The position numbers and the translations under genes were made by a program. A stretch of DNA of 64,000 bases from Catellatospora sp. IY07-71 (lineage in GTDB: Bacteria > Actinomycetota > Actinomycetes > Mycobacteriales > Micromonosporaceae), in NCBI RefSeq assembly GCF_018326265.1, contig NZ_AP023360.1:6755001-6819000 (forward strand). Reading direction: 5' to 3'. A model generated the notes under the pieces. That model searched no databases. It was given only the letters and a program-made list of their open reading frames with translations, and was not told the origin of the DNA. This document shows positions 16,710 to 25,126 of this stretch, one piece after another; within the stretch, counting starts at the first letter, position 1, and every line of letters begins with the position of its first letter.

Positions 16710-17795
16710 GTGGCCGACCTGAAAGACAACATCGACGACGCGAGCATCGCCCGGCTGGCGGCCGCCGTCGCCAGGGTGCACCCGGCCTTCCCGGCCGCGC
16801 GCTTCGCCGCCGACGCCGCGACCGGGCTCGCGCCGCTGGCCCTCAAGCAGCGCGTGTCCGTGGTCGCCGGAGCGCTCGCCGCGCACCTGCCGCAACGGTT
16901 CCCGCAGGCCGGGCGGGTGCTGCGGGAGACCGTCGGGGCGACCCCGCTGGACATGTGGAGCGCCTGGCCCGCCACCGAGTACGTCGCCGTGCACGGTCTG
17001 GACCACCCCGACGAAGCGCTGGACACCCTCGCCGCCCTCACCTCGCACGCCACGGCCGAGTTCGCGGTCCGCCCCTACCTGGCCGCGCACGCCGAGCACA
17101 CCCTGCGCCGGCTGCACGTCTGGGCCGAAGACCCCGACCAGCACCTGCGCCGCCTGGCCTCCGAGGGCTCCCGGCCGCGGCTGCCCTGGGCCTCCCGCGT
17201 GCCGCTGCTGGCCGACCCGCAGGTCACCATCCCGCTGCTGGACCGGCTGCACGACGACCCGGAGCCGTACGTGCGCCGCTCGGTGGCCAACCACCTCAAC
17301 GACATCACCAAGGACCACCCGGACACCGCCCTGGCCACCGCGCGGCGCTGGGCCGCCACCGGCGGCGACGGCACCACCTGGGTGATCCGGCACGCGCTGC
17401 GCTCCCTGGTCAAGCAGGGGCATCCCGAGGCGCTGGAGCTGCTCGGCTACGACCACGGCGCGGACGTGGCCGTCACCGGCCTGACCGTCACGCCCGGCAC
17501 GCTGCCCATCGGCGGTCAGGTCACCATCGCGTTCACGCTGACCGCCGGGGCCGGGGCGCGGGCCGCCGTCGACTACGTGGTGCACCACGCGGGCGCCCGC
17601 GGGCCCCGCGCGCCGAAGGTGTTCAAGCTGACCACGGCGGACCTCGCGCCCGGCGTGCCGCGCGAGGTCACCCGGCGGCACACCTTCCAGCACGTCAGCG
17701 TCCGGCGCCTGCACCCGGGGCCGCACCGCATCGACATCCAGGTCAACGGCCGCGTCCTGGCCGGCACCTCGATAACCCTGCTCGACGGGGAGTGA
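16710..17795 (+). CDS. alkC: AlkC-like DNA alkylation repair protein with Ig-like tail
   Basis: The 361-residue protein is built of HEAT-like helical repeats over residues about 1-255 (for example MWSAWPATEYVAVHGLDHPD and LDRLHDDPEPYVRRSVANHL). A beta-rich domain of about 95 residues follows (VAVTGLTVTPGTLPIGGQVT). AlkC-type glycosylases are known to combine HEAT-like repeats with an Ig-like domain and excise cationic alkylated purines such as 3-methyladenine. Start GTG 16710 with GAGGGGA upstream; the longer frame to 16635 lacks a ribosome site. Catalytic residues cannot be confirmed by eye. Confidence 0.8.
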   Translation: MADLKDNIDDASIARLAAAVARVHPAFPAARFAADAATGLAPLALKQRVSVVAGALAAHLPQRFPQAGRVLRETVGATPLDMWSAWPATEYVAVHGLDHPDEALDTLAALTSHATAEFAVRPYLAAHAEHTLRRLHVWAEDPDQHLRRLASEGSRPRLPWASRVPLLADPQVTIPLLDRLHDDPEPYVRRSVANHLNDITKDHPDTALATARRWAATGGDGTTWVIRHALRSLVKQGHPEALELLGYDHGADVAVTGLTVTPGTLPIGGQVTIAFTLTAGAGARAAVDYVVHHAGARGPRAPKVFKLTTADLAPGVPREVTRRHTFQHVSVRRLHPGPHRIDIQVNGRVLAGTSITLLDGE

Positions 17796-17807
17796 CCGCC
17801 TCGGCCC

Positions 17808-18050
17808 TCAGCCGGAGCAGCGGCCGCCCGGGTCGGCGGGGACGGCGAACGGGTTCACGGCGATCGGCTGCCGCCCGGCCCGGTCGCGCAGGTCAGGCTG
17901 CGGCTCGTCGGGGGAGCTGAACACCAGCGTCGTCTGCGGGCGCACACGCGCCGGACGGTCAGCGGCCACGGCTGTCAACTCGGGCTCCTCGGTGGTCGGA
18001 CGGTGGTCGGTCGGTGCCGCGCCCGTCGCGGTGCGGCTGGACGCGACCAT
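17808..18050 (-). CDS. small hypothetical protein, 80 aa (or 54 aa from a TTG start)
   Basis: Third positions are almost all G or C across the last 54 codons, a strong coding signal. GAGGAG sits 7 bases before a TTG that would begin (M)TAVAADRPARVRPQTTLV; an ATG at 18050 gives 80 residues. The tail ends NPFAVPADPGGRCSG with a single Cys. No domain, membrane segment or signal is visible. Precursor-like in size and proline/glycine content, but no modification enzyme lies next to it, so I make no functional claim. Convergent with the alkC-like gene, 12 bases apart. Confidence 0.6.
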   Translation of the reverse strand: MVASSRTATGAAPTDHRPTTEEPELTAVAADRPARVRPQTTLVFSSPDEPQPDLRDRAGRQPIAVNPFAVPADPGGRCSG

Positions 18051-18109
18051 ACCCACCGGATGCGACAGATAACTCGGCTTTTTCGACCATCGGACGTCCG
18101 GCGGCCGGT

Positions 18110-18134
18110 GTTTGCGTTCCATACCCTCGGGTAG
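18110..18134 (+). promoter_or_regulatory. SigB-type promoter of the AI-2E transporter
   Basis: GTTT (18110-18113), 15 bases, then GGGTAG (18129-18134). One of a series of GNNT-N15/16-GGGTAT boxes in this region. Confidence 0.5.
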
Positions 18135-18204
18135 GCGCCAGCCACGGCCGGTCCCTGTCCGCACCGGGACGGCCCTCTTGCGCGCGCCGCCCCCGGGAGT
18201 CAGC

Positions 18205-19461
18205 ATGCCCAGCTCCGCCACCGCCCCGCCACCGACCACCGAGGCGCTCGCCGAGGCCCGCTGGCAGGCGAGCCTGCGCTCGGTGCAGCAGCGGCTGCGC
18301 GCGGGCCGCGACCGCACCCCGCTGGTGCTGCCGGACTTCGGCGACCAGCACGAGGAGGAGGTCCCGGCCGACGCCGACCAAGCGGTCCCCTACTGGCTGC
18401 GCCTGGCCGGCGCGTGGGGCTGGCGCTTCCTCGTCCTCGCGGCCGTCGGCTGGGTGCTGCTGTCGCTGACCGCGCGGCTCGCCCAGGTGATCGTCCCGCT
18501 GGCCATCGCGCTGCTGCTGGCAGCGCTGCTCTCCCCGGCGGTGCAGGTCCTGCGCCACCGGTTGCGGCTGCCCGCCTCCCTGGCCACCGCGGTGGTGCTG
18601 TTCGGCGGGGTGCTCGGGGCCGTGGGTCTGGTGACGCTGCTCGTCACCCAGCTCATCGACGGGACCCCCGAGCTGAGCGAGAACGCCTCGGCGGGCCTGC
18701 GGCAGATCCGCGAGTGGCTGCGCACCGGGCCGCTGCACCTGTCCACGCACCAGCTCGACGCTGCCGTCGACGCCGGCGGCGCCTGGGTGCGCGACAACCG
18801 GCAGAACCTGACCAGCGGGCTGTTCGCCACCGCCGGCGCGAGCTTCCAGATCCTCGTCACCGCGATGCTGATCCTGGTGGTGACGTTCTTCTTCCTGCGC
18901 GACGGGCGGCGGCTGTGGCACCTGGCGATGATCGCCGTGCCGCGGCGCGCGCGGCGCCCGGTGCTGGAGGCGGGCAACGCGGGCTGGCTGACGCTGGTCG
19001 CGTACGTGCGGGCCACCGTCATCGTCGCGTTCATCGACGCGCTCGGGATCGGCCTGGCCCTGGTGCTGCTCCGGGTCGAGTTCGCGTTCGTGCTGGCCGC
19101 GCTGGTGTTCCTGGCGTCGTTCATCCCGATCCTCGGGGCGACCGTGTCCGGCGCGGTGGCGGTGCTCGTCGCGCTGGTCGACCAGGGCCCGGTCACCGCC
19201 GTGATCGTACTGGCCGCGGTGATCCTGGTGCAGCAGCTCGAAGGCCACGTGCTCCAACCGCTGATCATGGGGCGGGCCGTGTCGATCCATCCGCTGGCGG
19301 TGATCGTGGCGCTCGCCGCGGGCGTCGCCGTCGCCGGCATCGTCGGCGCCCTGGTCGCGGTGCCGATCGTGGCGGTGCTCAACACCGCGCTGCGGCACCT
19401 CATGCAGGGCCGCCAGCCCGCCCCCGACGCCGTCGTCGTCACCGCAGACCCGACTCCCTGA
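18205..19461 (+). CDS. AI-2E family transporter (TqsA/YdiK type)
   Basis: The 418-residue protein has an N-terminal cytosolic extension of about 70 residues and then eight or so transmembrane helices. The family's closing block is present (FLASFIPILGATVSGAVAVL, QQLEGHVLQPLIMG, and GAVAVLVALVDQG between them). Members export autoinducer-2 or act as Na+/H+ antiporters in other bacteria, so the substrate here is open. The start at 18205 has GGGAG at -8. A SigB-type box lies 70 bases upstream, which fits an osmotic or envelope stress role. Confidence 0.9.
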   Translation: MPSSATAPPPTTEALAEARWQASLRSVQQRLRAGRDRTPLVLPDFGDQHEEEVPADADQAVPYWLRLAGAWGWRFLVLAAVGWVLLSLTARLAQVIVPLAIALLLAALLSPAVQVLRHRLRLPASLATAVVLFGGVLGAVGLVTLLVTQLIDGTPELSENASAGLRQIREWLRTGPLHLSTHQLDAAVDAGGAWVRDNRQNLTSGLFATAGASFQILVTAMLILVVTFFFLRDGRRLWHLAMIAVPRRARRPVLEAGNAGWLTLVAYVRATVIVAFIDALGIGLALVLLRVEFAFVLAALVFLASFIPILGATVSGAVAVLVALVDQGPVTAVIVLAAVILVQQLEGHVLQPLIMGRAVSIHPLAVIVALAAGVAVAGIVGALVAVPIVAVLNTALRHLMQGRQPAPDAVVVTADPTP

Positions 19462-19503
19462 CCCGGCCGGGCCCGTCCCGGGCGGGCAGCAGGACCTCGG
19501 TCG

Positions 19504-19770
19504 CTACGCCGGGCCGGTCAGCATCCGCTCGCGTTCCTCGGCGTTGTCCGCCAGCGCGGCGCGGACCCGGGTGAGGGTCAGCGTCTCCAGCCGCTCGACG
19601 TCGCGCACCTCCGCGGTGTGGGCCTGCGAGAGCGCGAGCACCCGTGAATCGGCGTCGGCGAGCGACCGCTTGAGCTGCCCGTGGCGCGCCAAGGTCGTCT
19701 CACGTTCGCGCATCGCTGCGGCGGCGGCCGCGAGCCGCTGCGCCATGTCCCCGTCGTTCATGCGCGACAT
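19504..19770 (-). CDS. coiled-coil hypothetical protein, about 88 aa
   Basis: The protein is almost wholly helical: an Ala-rich start (AQRLAAAAAAMRERETTLAR), heptad-like spacing through LKRSLADADSRVLALSQAHT, and EVRDVERLETLTLTRVRAAL near the end. I recall a large actinobacterial family of longer coiled-coil proteins with this last block, so this may be a short version. The start is uncertain: ATGs at 19770, 19758 and 19746 are possible, the last with GGGGA before it. Ends close to the convergent transporter gene. Confidence 0.65.
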   Translation of the reverse strand: MSRMNDGDMAQRLAAAAAAMRERETTLARHGQLKRSLADADSRVLALSQAHTAEVRDVERLETLTLTRVRAALADNAEERERMLTGPA

Positions 19771-19839
19771 TGCAGCACGGCCGGGCAAGCCCCGCTACCA
19801 GGGGATCAACAAGATCACTCGAGGGTGACCGGGCGGCGG

Positions 19840-19865
19840 GTGTCATGCCGGGTACGGCCGGGTAC
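19840..19865 (+). promoter_or_regulatory. SigB-type promoter of the DUF5709 gene
   Basis: GTGT (19840-19843), 16 bases, GGGTAC (19860-19865). The ATG at 19876 follows by 10 bases, so the transcript would have almost no leader. Confidence 0.45.
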
Positions 19866-19875
19866 TGGTCCTCGC

Positions 19876-20169
19876 ATGAGCGAACCGACCTTCACCCCGC
19901 CCGCGGAGGACTTCGAGCCGCCGCCCGAGGCCGAGCCCCTGCCCGAACCCAAGGACGGCGACCTGCCCGAGCACGCCCACGACCAGGACGGCGCGCAGGC
20001 CCGCGACGAGTCCCCGGGGCGTGACCCGCAGGCACCGGGTGACCGGGACACGCCACCGCCGGGCATGGACGACTACGGCACCACGGCGGGCGGCCAGCGG
20101 CGGGGCGACACCATCGACGACCGCCTGGCCCGCGAGGAACCCGACTCCGTGGGCGAACCGCCGGACTGA
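19876..20169 (+). CDS. DUF5709-like acidic disordered protein, 97 aa
   Basis: The sequence is Pro/Glu/Asp-rich and largely disordered (PPAEDFEPPPEAEPLPEPKD), closing with DDRLAREEPDSVGEPPD, the short conserved end of DUF5709-type actinobacterial proteins. Hydrophilic and cytosolic by composition, as in many dehydration or osmotic stress proteins. The SigB-like box just before the start supports stress induction. Followed by a strong terminator. Confidence 0.75.
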   Translation: MSEPTFTPPAEDFEPPPEAEPLPEPKDGDLPEHAHDQDGAQARDESPGRDPQAPGDRDTPPPGMDDYGTTAGGQRRGDTIDDRLAREEPDSVGEPPD

Positions 20170-20184
20170 CCTGGAGCGCACAGC

Positions 20185-20216
20185 AAGGGTGGCCCCGCCG
20201 GAGCAGGGCCACCCTT
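20185..20216. terminator. bidirectional terminator
   Basis: AAGGGTGGCCC / GGGCCACCCTT, 11-bp perfect stem with a 10-base loop, between convergent stress genes. Confidence 0.75.
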
Positions 20217-20226
20217 GACGGAGGGG

Positions 20227-20625
20227 TCAGCGCGTGGTGCGCCGGCCGACCAGGTACGCCACCAGCACGGCGGCGGCGCCGACGGCCCACGGCGTGGGGT
20301 TGGCGCGGATCCGGTCGCGCAGGTCGCGGCCCAGGGCCTCCCACTGCTCGGTGCTGCGGGGCATCCGGTCGGCCAGGTCGTGCGCCAGCTCGGCCGCGTG
20401 GTCCTTGACGAGGCCCGCCGTCTCGACCGTCCGGTCCTTGACCGCCAGCGCGGCGGTGCCCGCCTCGTCCTTGAGGGTCGCGGCCCGGTCGGCGATGTCC
20501 CGCCCGGTGGCGGTCAGCGTCTGCCTGGCCTCGTCCGCGCGCTCGGCGATCACCGCGCCGGCGTCGGTGGCACGCTGCGTGACCTGGTCGACAGCGGCCG
20601 CTACGTTCTTGTCCTTCGGTGGCAT
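20227..20625 (-). CDS. DUF3618-like tail-anchored helical protein, 132 aa
   Basis: A long Ala/Asp/Arg-rich amphipathic helix region (residues 5-105, for example AERADEARQTLTATGRDIAD) is followed by RIRANPTPWAVGAAAVLVAY and LVGRR, a single C-terminal membrane anchor. This matches the DUF3618/YtxH-like layout of envelope stress proteins. I start at ATG 20625; the frame is open upstream but crosses the promoter. GATT-N15-GGGTAT lies 40-60 bases upstream. Confidence 0.75.
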   Translation of the reverse strand: MPPKDKNVAAAVDQVTQRATDAGAVIAERADEARQTLTATGRDIADRAATLKDEAGTAALAVKDRTVETAGLVKDHAAELAHDLADRMPRSTEQWEALGRDLRDRIRANPTPWAVGAAAVLVAYLVGRRTTR

Positions 20626-20664
20626 GACGTTCAAGTTCCCTTCGCAGACTGTGGTGCGATCCCG

Positions 20665-20743
20665 ATACCCGCCGATCGGGGCGCTAATCTCCCGGCGGGC
20701 CACCAGCTCACGGTCCGGATTAGGCGGCGCCGCGCCGCGGTAT
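20665..20743. promoter_or_regulatory. two divergent SigB-type promoters
   Basis: Minus strand: GATT (20689-20686), 15 bases, GGGTAT (20670-20665). Plus strand: GATT (20718-20721), 16 bases, CGGTAT (20738-20743). They fire away from each other into the DUF3618-like and YihY genes. Confidence 0.55.
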
Positions 20744-20752
20744 GTAGCCGCC

Positions 20753-21745
20753 ATGCCTGACCACCCCGAGACATCCCCGTCCACGCCCCCGCCACCGGAC
20801 GCGGGGCCCCGCAGTCCCGCTCAGTTCAGCCCGCGCGCCTGGTGGGCGGTGGTGCGCCGCACCGCCAAGGAGGCCGACACCGACAGCCTCCAGGTATGGG
20901 CCGCCGCGCTGACCTACTACGGCGTGCTGTCGCTGTTCCCCGGCATCCTGGTGCTGGTCGCGGCCGTCGGGCTCATCGACGACCGGCTCGTCGACCAGGT
21001 GCTCGCCGAGGTGTTCCCGATCATGCCCGGCGCGGTCCAGGAGATCTTCACCGCCGCGCTGGAGAACGTGCAGGCCAACGACGCCAAGGCCGGGGTCGCC
21101 GCGATCATCGGTCTGGCTGTGGCAATGTGGTCGGCCTCCGGTTACATCGACGCGTTCATGCAGGCGTCCAACGCCATCTACGACGTGCCGGAGGGGCGGC
21201 CGCTGTGGAAGCGGCTGCCCCTCCGGCTCGCCGTAACGCTGGTGACCGGCGTGCTGCTGGTCGTCAGCGTGCTGATCGTGGTGCTCAGCGGTCGCCTGGC
21301 CGAGGCCGTGGGCGACGTGCTGGGACTGCCCGGACCGGCCGTGACCGCCTGGCAGATCCTCAAGTGGCCGGTCCTGGTGATCCTGATCGGAGCGCTGTTC
21401 GGGCTGCTGTACTGGGCCTCGCCCAACGCCCGGCAGGGCGGCTTCCGGTGGATCACTCCCGGCTGCGTCGTCGCGGTGGTGCTGTGGGTGGCGGCGTCGG
21501 CCGGTTTCGGCTTCTACGCCGCGCACTTCGGCTCGTACGCCGAGACCTACGGCAGCCTGGGCGGCGTCATCGTGTTCCTGATCTGGCTGTGGCTGTCCAA
21601 CCTGGCGCTCCTGCTCGGCGCCGAACTCGACGCCGAGCTGGAGCGCCAGCGGGCCATCGCCGCCGGCCACCCGGCCGGGCAGGAGCCCTACCTGCAGATG
21701 CGCGACAGCAAGGCCGTCGAGCCCCGGGACAAGCAGAACCTCTGA
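20753..21745 (+). CDS. YihY/BrkB family membrane protein
   Basis: The 330-residue protein has six or seven transmembrane helices. Family blocks include AAALTYYGVLSLFPGILVLV (about residues 45-64), WSASGYIDAFMQASNAIYD, FGLLYWASPNAR and the closing YGSLGGVIVFLIWLWLSN followed by LLGAELDAELER. BrkB-like proteins are linked to envelope integrity; they are not RNase BN, as once thought. The start is chosen at ATG 20753, 10 bases after a SigB-type -10 box. Sits in the stress block. Confidence 0.92.
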   Translation: MPDHPETSPSTPPPPDAGPRSPAQFSPRAWWAVVRRTAKEADTDSLQVWAAALTYYGVLSLFPGILVLVAAVGLIDDRLVDQVLAEVFPIMPGAVQEIFTAALENVQANDAKAGVAAIIGLAVAMWSASGYIDAFMQASNAIYDVPEGRPLWKRLPLRLAVTLVTGVLLVVSVLIVVLSGRLAEAVGDVLGLPGPAVTAWQILKWPVLVILIGALFGLLYWASPNARQGGFRWITPGCVVAVVLWVAASAGFGFYAAHFGSYAETYGSLGGVIVFLIWLWLSNLALLLGAELDAELERQRAIAAGHPAGQEPYLQMRDSKAVEPRDKQNL

Positions 21746-21762
21746 CCCGCCGCCGGGCCGCC

Positions 21763-24111
21763 CTAGCTCTCCTGCTTCGGCGGCCCGGCCGCGGGCCGCG
21801 CCGACTCCGTCGCGGACACCGGCTGCGGCTGCGGCTCCGGCTTCCGCTCGGGCTCGGGCTCGGGCTTCCGCTCGGGCTCGGGCTCCGGCTGCCGCTGGTG
21901 CACGACCTTGTGCACCCGCTCCAGGCCGCCCCGGCCGCCGATCGCCTCCATGACGGTCAGCAGCGCCGGGGCCAGCACCGAGCGCACCACGAACGCGTCC
22001 AGCAGGATGCCCACCGACAGCGCGAACGCCAGCTCCCGGAACGGGCGCAGCGGCACGATCGCGAGCAGGCCGAAGCTCACCGCGAGGGTGAACGCCGCGG
22101 TGCGGATGGCCCGCGCCGACTGCGGCAGGGTGATCGCCAGGGCCTCGCGCAGCGGCCGGTGCCGGGCCTCGTTCCAGGCCGGGCCGATGCCGAAGATGTT
22201 GTAGTCGGACCCGAGCGCGACCAGCAGCACGGCGGCGGCGAACGGCACATAGAAGGTCAGCCCGTCCGCGCCGAGGTGCTCCTGGAACAGCCAGGTGGTC
22301 GCGCCGAGCGTGGCCCCGATAGCCAGCACGCTGCATGCCAGCAGCGCCAGCGGCGCCCACAGCGCCCGTAGGTAGAGCATGAGGAACAGCAGGTTCGCGG
22401 CGAGCGCGGCCAGCGCGATCCGGCCCAGGTCGGACATGGTCTGGTCGACGATGACCTTCGCGATGGCGGTGTCGCCGCCGAGACTGAACCCGGTGCCGCC
22501 CAGCCCGGCGGCCTCCAGCAGGCCGGGCAGGTCCGCGTCCAGGCTGGTGAGGGTCCGCACGGCGGTCGCGCCGAGCGGCTCGTCGTCGAGCACGAGCAGG
22601 TAGCGGGCCGCGCCGCCGTCGGGCGACCGGAACAGGTTGAGCTCGGACGGGATGGCCCGGTCGGCCGGACCGATGACGGCCGCCACGCCGGTCCGCTTCG
22701 ACAGCTCCTGCTGCAGCCGGGTCAGCTGCTCGGTGCGGCTGGCCACGCCGTCGCCCTCCAGCAGCAGCTCGGTGGGCGACAGGATGCCCGCGGCGAAGCC
22801 GGCCTCGGCCTCGGCCGCGGCCTTGCGCGCGGGATGGTCGGCCGGGAGGGCCTCGACGAACGAGACGCCCAGGCCCATGTGCCGGGCGGGCAGCGCGGCG
22901 GCGACCAGGCCGCCCACGCACAGCAGCAGCACCGGCAGCGCCACCAGAGGGCGGGTGAGCAGCCGGGCCCACCGGCCGCCGGTGTGCTCCGGCTGCTCGG
23001 CGGGGTCGGCGGCGGCCCGGCGGCCCGGCGCCCACAGCGCGGCGCGCCCGAGGATGGCCAGCAGCGCCGGGACCAGCGTCACCGACACGAGCATGCCGAT
23101 GAGCACGGCGACCGCCATACCCGGGCCGAAGGCCCGGAACGCGGCCGAGTCCGCCACGATCAGCGCGCCGGTGCCCGCGGCCGCGGTCGCCCCGGCGGTG
23201 GCGATGATCGGGGTGAACCGGGAGCCCGCCTGGCGGGCCGCCTCCAGCCGCCCCTCCCCCGCCGCCAGGCGCGTACGCACCCCGGACAGGTAGAACACGA
23301 CGTAGTCGGTGACCACGCCGAGCAGCAGCGCGACCAGCAGCGGTTGCGTCTCCTGCGGGACCGGCACGCCGAACCGGCCCGCCAGCTCGCCGCCGACGTG
23401 CAGCGTCAGCATGATCGCGATCCCGGCCACGCCCAGCGCGAGCAGCGGCGCGACCAGCGACCGGAACGCCACCGCGACGATGACGAACACGGCCACGACG
23501 GTGATCGCCTCCAGCCACGGCAGGGACGACAGCACGATGCCGCCCTGCTCGACGCGGGCCGGCACGGAGCCGGTCACGCCGACCACGGCGTCGTCGGCGT
23601 CGTACTGCTCGGCGGCGAACTTCTGCGCGGCTTCGAGCTGCTCGGCGAAGCCGGCGTCCGGGGCGGTGAACAGCATGGTGATGATCGTGGTGCCGTTCTC
23701 ACGCGCGCCGGGCAGCAGCTTCAGGGTGTTCGCGACCGGGATCGCGGCGAGGATCGCGGAGTCCGCGAGCTTGCCCTCGCTGACCGCCTGGGCGCGGGCG
23801 ACGGCGTCGGCCTGCACGGAGGCGGGCAGCCCGGACGGATCGCGCTGCACGATCGAGATCCGGCTCAGCAGCGGGAGGCCGAACCGCTCGAACGAGCGGA
23901 CCTCGCTGCGCACCGCCGGGTTGTCCACCGACACGAGCTGCCCGAGGTCGCTGCCGCCCTGGCCGAGCGCGGGCAGGTACACCATCGCGGCGGCCGTGGC
24001 GGCCAGCCAGGCCGCGACGATCACCCAGCGCAGCCAGACCACGATCTCGGCGTACCACTCCAGCAGGAAGCTGGGCCGCCACCGGCTGCGCGGCATCGGT
24101 TCGGTGCTCAT
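21763..24111 (-). CDS. MMPL/RND-family lipid or polymer exporter
   Basis: The 782-residue protein has two repeats of six transmembrane helices. The proton-relay region of the first reads LLVALLLGVVTDYVVFYLSG and that of the second VALGSDYNIFGIGPAWNE. Two extracytoplasmic porter loops lie between helices 1-2 and 7-8. Actinobacterial MMPL proteins export lipids, glycolipids or siderophores; the cargo here is unknown. The C-terminus carries a cytosolic low-complexity tail with repeated PEPEPERK units. GAGGAG precedes the ATG. It is the only gene in the stress block without an obvious GGGTAT promoter. Confidence 0.93.
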   Translation of the reverse strand: MSTEPMPRSRWRPSFLLEWYAEIVVWLRWVIVAAWLAATAAAMVYLPALGQGGSDLGQLVSVDNPAVRSEVRSFERFGLPLLSRISIVQRDPSGLPASVQADAVARAQAVSEGKLADSAILAAIPVANTLKLLPGARENGTTIITMLFTAPDAGFAEQLEAAQKFAAEQYDADDAVVGVTGSVPARVEQGGIVLSSLPWLEAITVVAVFVIVAVAFRSLVAPLLALGVAGIAIMLTLHVGGELAGRFGVPVPQETQPLLVALLLGVVTDYVVFYLSGVRTRLAAGEGRLEAARQAGSRFTPIIATAGATAAAGTGALIVADSAAFRAFGPGMAVAVLIGMLVSVTLVPALLAILGRAALWAPGRRAAADPAEQPEHTGGRWARLLTRPLVALPVLLLCVGGLVAAALPARHMGLGVSFVEALPADHPARKAAAEAEAGFAAGILSPTELLLEGDGVASRTEQLTRLQQELSKRTGVAAVIGPADRAIPSELNLFRSPDGGAARYLLVLDDEPLGATAVRTLTSLDADLPGLLEAAGLGGTGFSLGGDTAIAKVIVDQTMSDLGRIALAALAANLLFLMLYLRALWAPLALLACSVLAIGATLGATTWLFQEHLGADGLTFYVPFAAAVLLVALGSDYNIFGIGPAWNEARHRPLREALAITLPQSARAIRTAAFTLAVSFGLLAIVPLRPFRELAFALSVGILLDAFVVRSVLAPALLTVMEAIGGRGGLERVHKVVHQRQPEPEPERKPEPEPERKPEPQPQPVSATESARPAAGPPKQES

Positions 24112-24289
24112 CGGGCGGCTCCTCGTGGCATGACAGTCCTCCCCACCGCGGCCCGGCCCAGGCCGGTGCGGTTCTGTGCGAATAAAGGGCCGGCGGTGCG
24201 TGGCCCCGCCGATGTCACTGCGGTGCCCGGCCGGGAGCCGGGCAAACGTGCCGCCCCGGCAGGCGGCCCGGAATCCGGGCGCGGACGCG

Positions 24290-24326
24290 ACGGAGCCCGT
24301 GCCCCGCAGGGAGGCACGGGCTCCGT
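24290..24326. terminator. terminator of the DUF4235 gene
   Basis: ACGGAGCCCGTGCC / GGCACGGGCTCCGT, 14-bp perfect stem, 9-base loop, 12 bases downstream of the minus-strand stop. Confidence 0.75.
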
Positions 24327-24337
24327 GACCCGCAGGG

Positions 24338-24604
24338 TCAGTCGGGCCAGCGGCCCGTCAGCGACTTGACCGCGTGCGCGCCACCGCGGTCGACGGCCGC
24401 CTTGACCAGGCCGAAGATGGCCCCCTGCACCGCCGCGGCGACCAGGATCTCGGCCATGCCCTTGGTCCGGTCGGTCGCGTGGGGCGCCTCGCGCGACCCC
24501 GAAGCCACCCGCCAGACCTGCTTGAACGCCGCACCCGCGATCGCACCGGCGAGCACGCCGCCGACGATGCCGATCGGCTTGTACATCACCGTCTGTTTGT
24601 TCAT
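24338..24604 (-). CDS. DUF4235 family membrane protein, 88 aa
   Basis: MNKQTVMYKPIGIVGGVLAG leads into a glycine-rich transmembrane segment (GAIAGAAFKQVWRVASGS). A second hydrophobic stretch (ILVAAAVQGAIFGLVKAAVD) follows, the usual DUF4235 pattern. A GGGTAT box lies 10 bases before the ATG with GACT 15 bases further up, so transcription would start about at the start codon and the mRNA is probably leaderless. Function unknown; it is stress-block associated. Confidence 0.82.
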   Translation of the reverse strand: MNKQTVMYKPIGIVGGVLAGAIAGAAFKQVWRVASGSREAPHATDRTKGMAEILVAAAVQGAIFGLVKAAVDRGGAHAVKSLTGRWPD

Positions 24605-24613
24605 GGCGCGCCC

Positions 24614-24696
24614 ATACCCGCCTGGCCCGGGTTCAGTCCCGCTCGGCCGCAATGGACGATCATCGGCCAGGTTTCGCCCGGGAGCGGTCCGGGAAG
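24614..24696. promoter_or_regulatory. divergent SigB-type promoters (DUF4235 and CsbD)
   Basis: Minus: GACT (24638-24635), 15 bases, GGGTAT (24619-24614). Plus: GTTT (24671-24674), 16 bases, GGGAAG (24691-24696), the weaker match. Confidence 0.5.
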
Positions 24697-24732
24697 TCGA
24701 GGGTCAGCATCAACGACCGGACGGAGCTGAAC

Positions 24733-24942
24733 ATGGGTGCGCTGGACGAGGCGAAGCACAAGGGCCAGGAGCTGCTCGGCAAGGCCAAGGAGAAGGTCGG
24801 CGACCTGACCGACAACCACTCCCTGCAGGCCGAGGGCCTGGCCGACCAGGCCAAGGCGAAGGTCAACCAGGCCGGTGACGAGGTCCGCGACGCGGTGCGC
24901 GGGCGCGACCGCGACGAGGACGACCTGCGCTCCCAGCGCTGA
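24733..24942 (+). CDS. CsbD-like stress protein, 69 aa
   Basis: The protein is almost entirely the CsbD domain (KHKGQELLGKAKEKVGDLTD near the start, then QAEGLADQAKAKVNQAGDEV). It is hydrophilic and helical. CsbD in Bacillus is a SigB-dependent general stress protein. GGAG precedes the ATG and a GTTT-N16-GGGAAG box lies 40-60 bases upstream. It ends in a very strong terminator. Confidence 0.9.
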   Translation: MGALDEAKHKGQELLGKAKEKVGDLTDNHSLQAEGLADQAKAKVNQAGDEVRDAVRGRDRDEDDLRSQR

Positions 24943-24961
24943 GTGCCGCCTTCCGCCACGC

Positions 24962-24989
24962 GTGGCCCGCCCCGATCGGGGCGGGCCAC
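24962..24989. terminator. strong hairpin terminator after csbD
   Basis: A 28-bp perfect palindrome: 12-bp arms starting GTGGCCCGCCCC with a GATC loop. Confidence 0.8.
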
Positions 24990-25063
24990 CCGCATTTCAC
25001 CGGGTACTCGTGACGATCAGCGCGAAACGTCCCAGCCCCCGGCGGCGGGGCGCGCCGCATCGG

Positions 25064-25088
25064 GTTTACCCGGGCGCGGATCGGGAGA
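25064..25088 (+). promoter_or_regulatory. SigB-like promoter of the repeat-peptide gene
   Basis: GTTT (25064-25067), 15 bases, GGGAGA (25083-25088). The -10 box matches GGGTAT at 4 of 6 positions, so weaker than its neighbours. Confidence 0.4.
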
Positions 25089-25126
25089 AGTTGCTCGTAC
25101 AGATACACCTGCCTGTGGAGGACATC

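Noticed and set aside
17808-18050. Graspetide or other RiPP precursor assignment for the small protein
   Set aside because: No ATP-grasp, lanthionine synthetase, radical SAM or protease gene is adjacent, and the sequence matches no precursor family I know.
20720-23518. Minus-strand frame of about 932 codons across YihY and MMPL genes
   Set aside because: Wrong frame for MMPL and antisense to YihY, both with convincing membrane topology.
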